This document shows, in pieces, positions 5,464 through 7,615 of a stretch of DNA of 7,615 nucleotides. Location: assembly GCA_910589135.1 (NCBI GenBank), contig CAJUSL010000022.1, positions 1-7,615 of the forward strand, given 5' to 3'. This DNA comes from an uncultured Eggerthellaceae bacterium. Its GTDB lineage: Bacteria; Actinomycetota; Coriobacteriia; Coriobacteriales; Eggerthellaceae. The notes under the pieces were generated by a model that was not told the DNA's origin, did no database searches, and worked only from the letters and a program-made list of their open reading frames with translations. Both the position numbers and the translations under genes were made by a program. Positions within the stretch are counted from its first letter, which is position 1. The number at the start of each line of letters is the position of its first letter.

Positions 5464-7070
5464 GCGACGTCCAATCCCAGCACCGAGTCGATGCGCGCCA
5501 GCACGTCGTCGCGGCTCATCAGCACGATGGACTCGAACAGCGGCGGCGACACCATGTTGCCGCACACCGCCACGCGCAGCGGCTGGAAGAGGTTGCGCGG
5601 CTTGATGCCGGCTTCCTCGCCGAGCGCGCGGCACTGCTCCTGAAGCGCCTCCGCCTCCCACGCGACGCCGTCGTCGGCGAGCACGCCGCGGCACAGCTGC
5701 AGCGCCTCGCCCGCGCGCGAGCCCTCCTTCGCGAGCACCTTCTTGAACGACTTCCCGTCGATGCGCACGTTCGGGCCCCAGAACAGGTACTCCAGCTTGC
5801 CGGGGATCTCGTCGAAGCGGGCCATGCGCTCGGCCACGAGGGGGTGCACCTGCATGAAGTGCGCCTTCCGGTCCTCGACGTCGGCGAGGCAGCCCTGCCA
5901 CGTCTCGCCGTCGACGCCCGCACCCGGGACGCGGGGCGCGCCCGCGCCCTCCTGCGCCCCGCCGGGCTCGGCGGCCGGCTGCACGTTCGCCCCCGGCTCC
6001 ACGCCGAGCGCGTCGGCCTTCGCCTGCGCGATCCACGGCGCGGCCTCGAGGAACCACTTCTCGGGGGCCATGTCGCGGATGTAGACGCCGTCCATCCAGT
6101 CGAGCTTCGTCTCGTCGAAGATGCTGTCCTTCTTCGTGATGCGCGCCAGCGAGAAGGCGCGGCAGAGCTCGTCGGGCGGGATGATCGTAGTCTCGCCGTC
6201 GAGCGACCAGCCCAGAAGCGCGAGGAAGTTCACCATGGCGTCGGGCAGGTAGCCGCGGTCGCGGTAGTCCTCCACGTTGGTGGCGCCGTGGCGCTTCGAC
6301 AGCTTCTTGCCGTCGGGGCCGAGTATCCTCGGGAGGTGCGCGAAGGTGGGCACGTCGAAGCCGAGCGCCTCGTAGATGAGGATCTGGCGCGGCGTGTTGG
6401 AGAGGTGGTCGTCGCCGCGGATGACGTGCGTGATGCCCATGTTCGCGTCGTCGCAGACCACCGCGAAGTTGTAGGTGGGGCTGCCGTCGGTGCGCACCAG
6501 CACCAGGTCGTCCATCACGTCGGCCGGAAACGACGTGCGCCCGTACACCGCGTCGTCGAACTCGATGGGGCCGTGGCCCTCGGGCACCTTGAGCCTCCAC
6601 ACGTGCGGCTCGCCGGCCTCGATGCGCGCGGCGGCCTCGGCGGCGGGAAGCGCGCGGCACGTGCCGCCGTAGCCGGCGTATCCGCCCTCCTCCGCCTCGG
6701 CGCGCTTGCGCTCGGCGTCCAGCTGCTCCTTGCTGCAGAAGCACGGGTACGCCGCGCCCTTCTCCTTCAGCACCTCGAGCGCCGCCTGGTAGGTGGGCAT
6801 GCGCTGCATCTGGAAGTACGGGCCGAAGTCGCCCCCCACCTCGGGGCCTTCGTCCCAGTCGAGTCCCAGCCAGCGCATGGCGCGCAGGATGATCTGCGTG
6901 TTCTCCTCGGTGGAGCGCTCGGGGTCGGTGTCCTCGATGCGCAGCACGAACGTGCCGCCCATGGCGCGGGCGAACGCCCAGTTGTAGATGGCCGTGCGGG
7001 CGCCCCCGATGTGGAGCATCCCGGTGGGAGAAGGCGCGAAACGCACCCTGATGTTGCCGTCGATGGTCAT
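5460..7070 (-). CDS. gltX: Glutamyl-tRNA synthetase
   Basis: Class I aminoacyl-tRNA synthetase that charges tRNA-Glu in the cytosol. Possibly it also mischarges tRNA-Gln, if the host lacks GlnRS; that cannot be judged here. It has 536 residues, longer than the usual 470-490. The N-terminal Rossmann domain begins IRVRFAPSPTGMLHIGGART (7-26), with the HIGH motif as HIGG (20-23). A CxC...YxxxC pattern (Cys110, Cys112, Tyr134, Cys138) resembles the zinc-binding insert of bacterial GluRS. HVIRGDDHLSNTPRQ (215-229) is typical, and the KMSKS loop is KKLSKRHG (255-262). The C-terminal anticodon-binding region starts at about 330. Residues about 356-390 are a Pro/Ala/Gly-rich stretch that accounts for much of the extra length. 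The ATG at 7068-7070 has AGGGG 7 bases upstream and lies 9 bases after the mfd stop. Confidence 0.97.
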   Translation of the reverse strand: MTIDGNIRVRFAPSPTGMLHIGGARTAIYNWAFARAMGGTFVLRIEDTDPERSTEENTQIILRAMRWLGLDWDEGPEVGGDFGPYFQMQRMPTYQAALEVLKEKGAAYPCFCSKEQLDAERKRAEAEEGGYAGYGGTCRALPAAEAAARIEAGEPHVWRLKVPEGHGPIEFDDAVYGRTSFPADVMDDLVLVRTDGSPTYNFAVVCDDANMGITHVIRGDDHLSNTPRQILIYEALGFDVPTFAHLPRILGPDGKKLSKRHGATNVEDYRDRGYLPDAMVNFLALLGWSLDGETTIIPPDELCRAFSLARITKKDSIFDETKLDWMDGVYIRDMAPEKWFLEAAPWIAQAKADALGVEPGANVQPAAEPGGAQEGAGAPRVPGAGVDGETWQGCLADVEDRKAHFMQVHPLVAERMARFDEIPGKLEYLFWGPNVRIDGKSFKKVLAKEGSRAGEALQLCRGVLADDGVAWEAEALQEQCRALGEEAGIKPRNLFQPLRVAVCGNMVSPPLFESIVLMSRDDVLARIDSVLGLDVA

Positions 7071-7079
7071 ATGCGGCCC

Positions 7080-7615
7080 CTAGTCCTCTTCTTCCGTGTC
7101 GAACACTTCGTGCAGGAACGCGCCGACGGAAAGCGCCGCGTCGTCCGCGCCGCCCGTGGCCGAGATCTTGCTCATGGGCATTATAAGCTTGCGCCTGTCC
7201 TGGAGGTAGCGGCCGCCGCGCCTCTTCAGCGGAATGAGCTGCTCGCGGGTGAGCTGCAGCCCCTCCACGTTGAGGTTGCCGCCGCTGACGACGATGCTCG
7301 TCGCGCCGCGCTCGGCGGCGAACGCGCGCAGGCGCTCCTTCGCGAAGAAACTCTCGGCCTCGGGCGGCATGTCGGGGTGCACGCGACGCATGTCGGCCTC
7401 GAGCGCGCAGACGGCCTCCTCCGACCCCGCGTTCGTCGCCCGGCGGTACCACAGCACGCGCTCGTCCAGGTCGGGCACGTAGTCGTTGGCGATGAACATG
7501 CGCCCGGGGATGTTGATGTTGATGTCCGAGGCCGCGCGCGACTCGGCGCCCTTCACCACGCCCTCGCCCTCGCGGGCGTCGGTCACGGCCTGGTTGAGCA
7601 TCTGAGCGAACAGGT
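7080..7615 (-). CDS. mfd: Transcription-repair coupling factor, C-terminal part (start lies outside the window)
   Basis: The last 178 codons of Mfd, the large ATP-dependent translocase that removes RNA polymerase stalled at DNA lesions and recruits UvrA. What is visible is the end of the translocase region (LFAQMLNQAV, followed by a short acidic/basic linker) and the C-terminal TRCF domain. ININIPGRMFIANDYVPD and DERVLWYRRATNA are close to the typical NIPVDAYIPDxYI and RLxLYKRL segments of Mfd. In full-length Mfd this C-terminal domain autoinhibits UvrA binding. The tail ends in an acidic DTEEED. The protein must extend about 950 residues further upstream, beyond 7615. The stop at 7080-7082 lies 9 bases before gltX, suggesting the two are co-transcribed. 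Confidence 0.88.
   Translation of the reverse strand, partial: LFAQMLNQAVTDAREGEGVVKGAESRAASDININIPGRMFIANDYVPDLDERVLWYRRATNAGSEEAVCALEADMRRVHPDMPPEAESFFAKERLRAFAAERGATSIVVSGGNLNVEGLQLTREQLIPLKRRGGRYLQDRRKLIMPMSKISATGGADDAALSVGAFLHEVFDTEEED

Noticed and set aside
5127..7452. Long minus-strand frame continuing upstream of the thioesterase through gltX and mfd
   Set aside because: Only the part after the GTG at 5463 resembles a protein family; the rest is out-of-frame gltX and mfd sequence rich in Arg.
1..7615. CRISPR array, tRNA or rRNA gene, insertion sequence, phage or defence system
   Set aside because: I found no spaced repeats, cloverleaf, terminal inverted repeats or transposase motifs; the genes are packed housekeeping and small accessory genes with only short gaps.

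Overview
The window is a high-GC bacterial chromosome segment. Every gene I can support lies on the minus strand, so transcription runs from position 7615 towards 1. Gene content (a non-enteric rpsP-khpA-rimM-trmD order, alpha2beta2-type glycyl-tRNA synthetase, a divergent RimM, frequent GTG starts and GTGA overlaps) suggests a Gram-positive of the Actinomycetota. My best guess is an Eggerthellaceae-like member of the Coriobacteriia; this is inferred from protein style, not from a marker search.

The upstream block (7615 to 2874) is one tightly packed run. It holds the 3' end of mfd (transcription-repair coupling factor), gltX (glutamyl-tRNA synthetase), a PaaI-type hotdog thioesterase, an uncharacterised ATP-grasp ligase-like protein of the glutathionylspermidine-synthase-like type, and a four-helix membrane protein of the DUF1461/TIGR01906 family. 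That last family includes the lipoprotein intramolecular transacylase Lit. Gaps are 9, -4, 13 and -4 bases, so co-transcription is likely. As given, the ATP-grasp and membrane-protein genes read as one open frame of 706 codons. The neighbouring frame, however, restores a sensible ATP-grasp C-terminus and a GTGA stop/start overlap, so I read this as two genes joined by a small indel near 3660.

The downstream block (about 2880 to 363) begins with a plausible sigma-70-type promoter overlapping the end of the membrane-protein gene. It is a ribosome and tRNA maturation operon: rpsP (bS16), khpA (KH-domain RNA chaperone), rimM (30S maturation), trmD (tRNA m1G37 methyltransferase), then lepB (signal peptidase I). 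rplS, which often follows trmD, is not here. A long hairpin followed by a T-rich run lies inside the early rimM coding sequence and looks like an internal terminator or attenuator. After lepB, a perfect 8-bp inverted repeat precedes the start of glyQ, which leaves the window at position 1.

I found no tRNA or rRNA gene, CRISPR array, insertion sequence or phage gene. No wholly new multi-gene system is evident. The points most worth checking are the ATP-grasp/membrane-protein junction, the rimM hairpin, and the pairing of an uncharacterised ATP-grasp enzyme with a Lit-like membrane enzyme.
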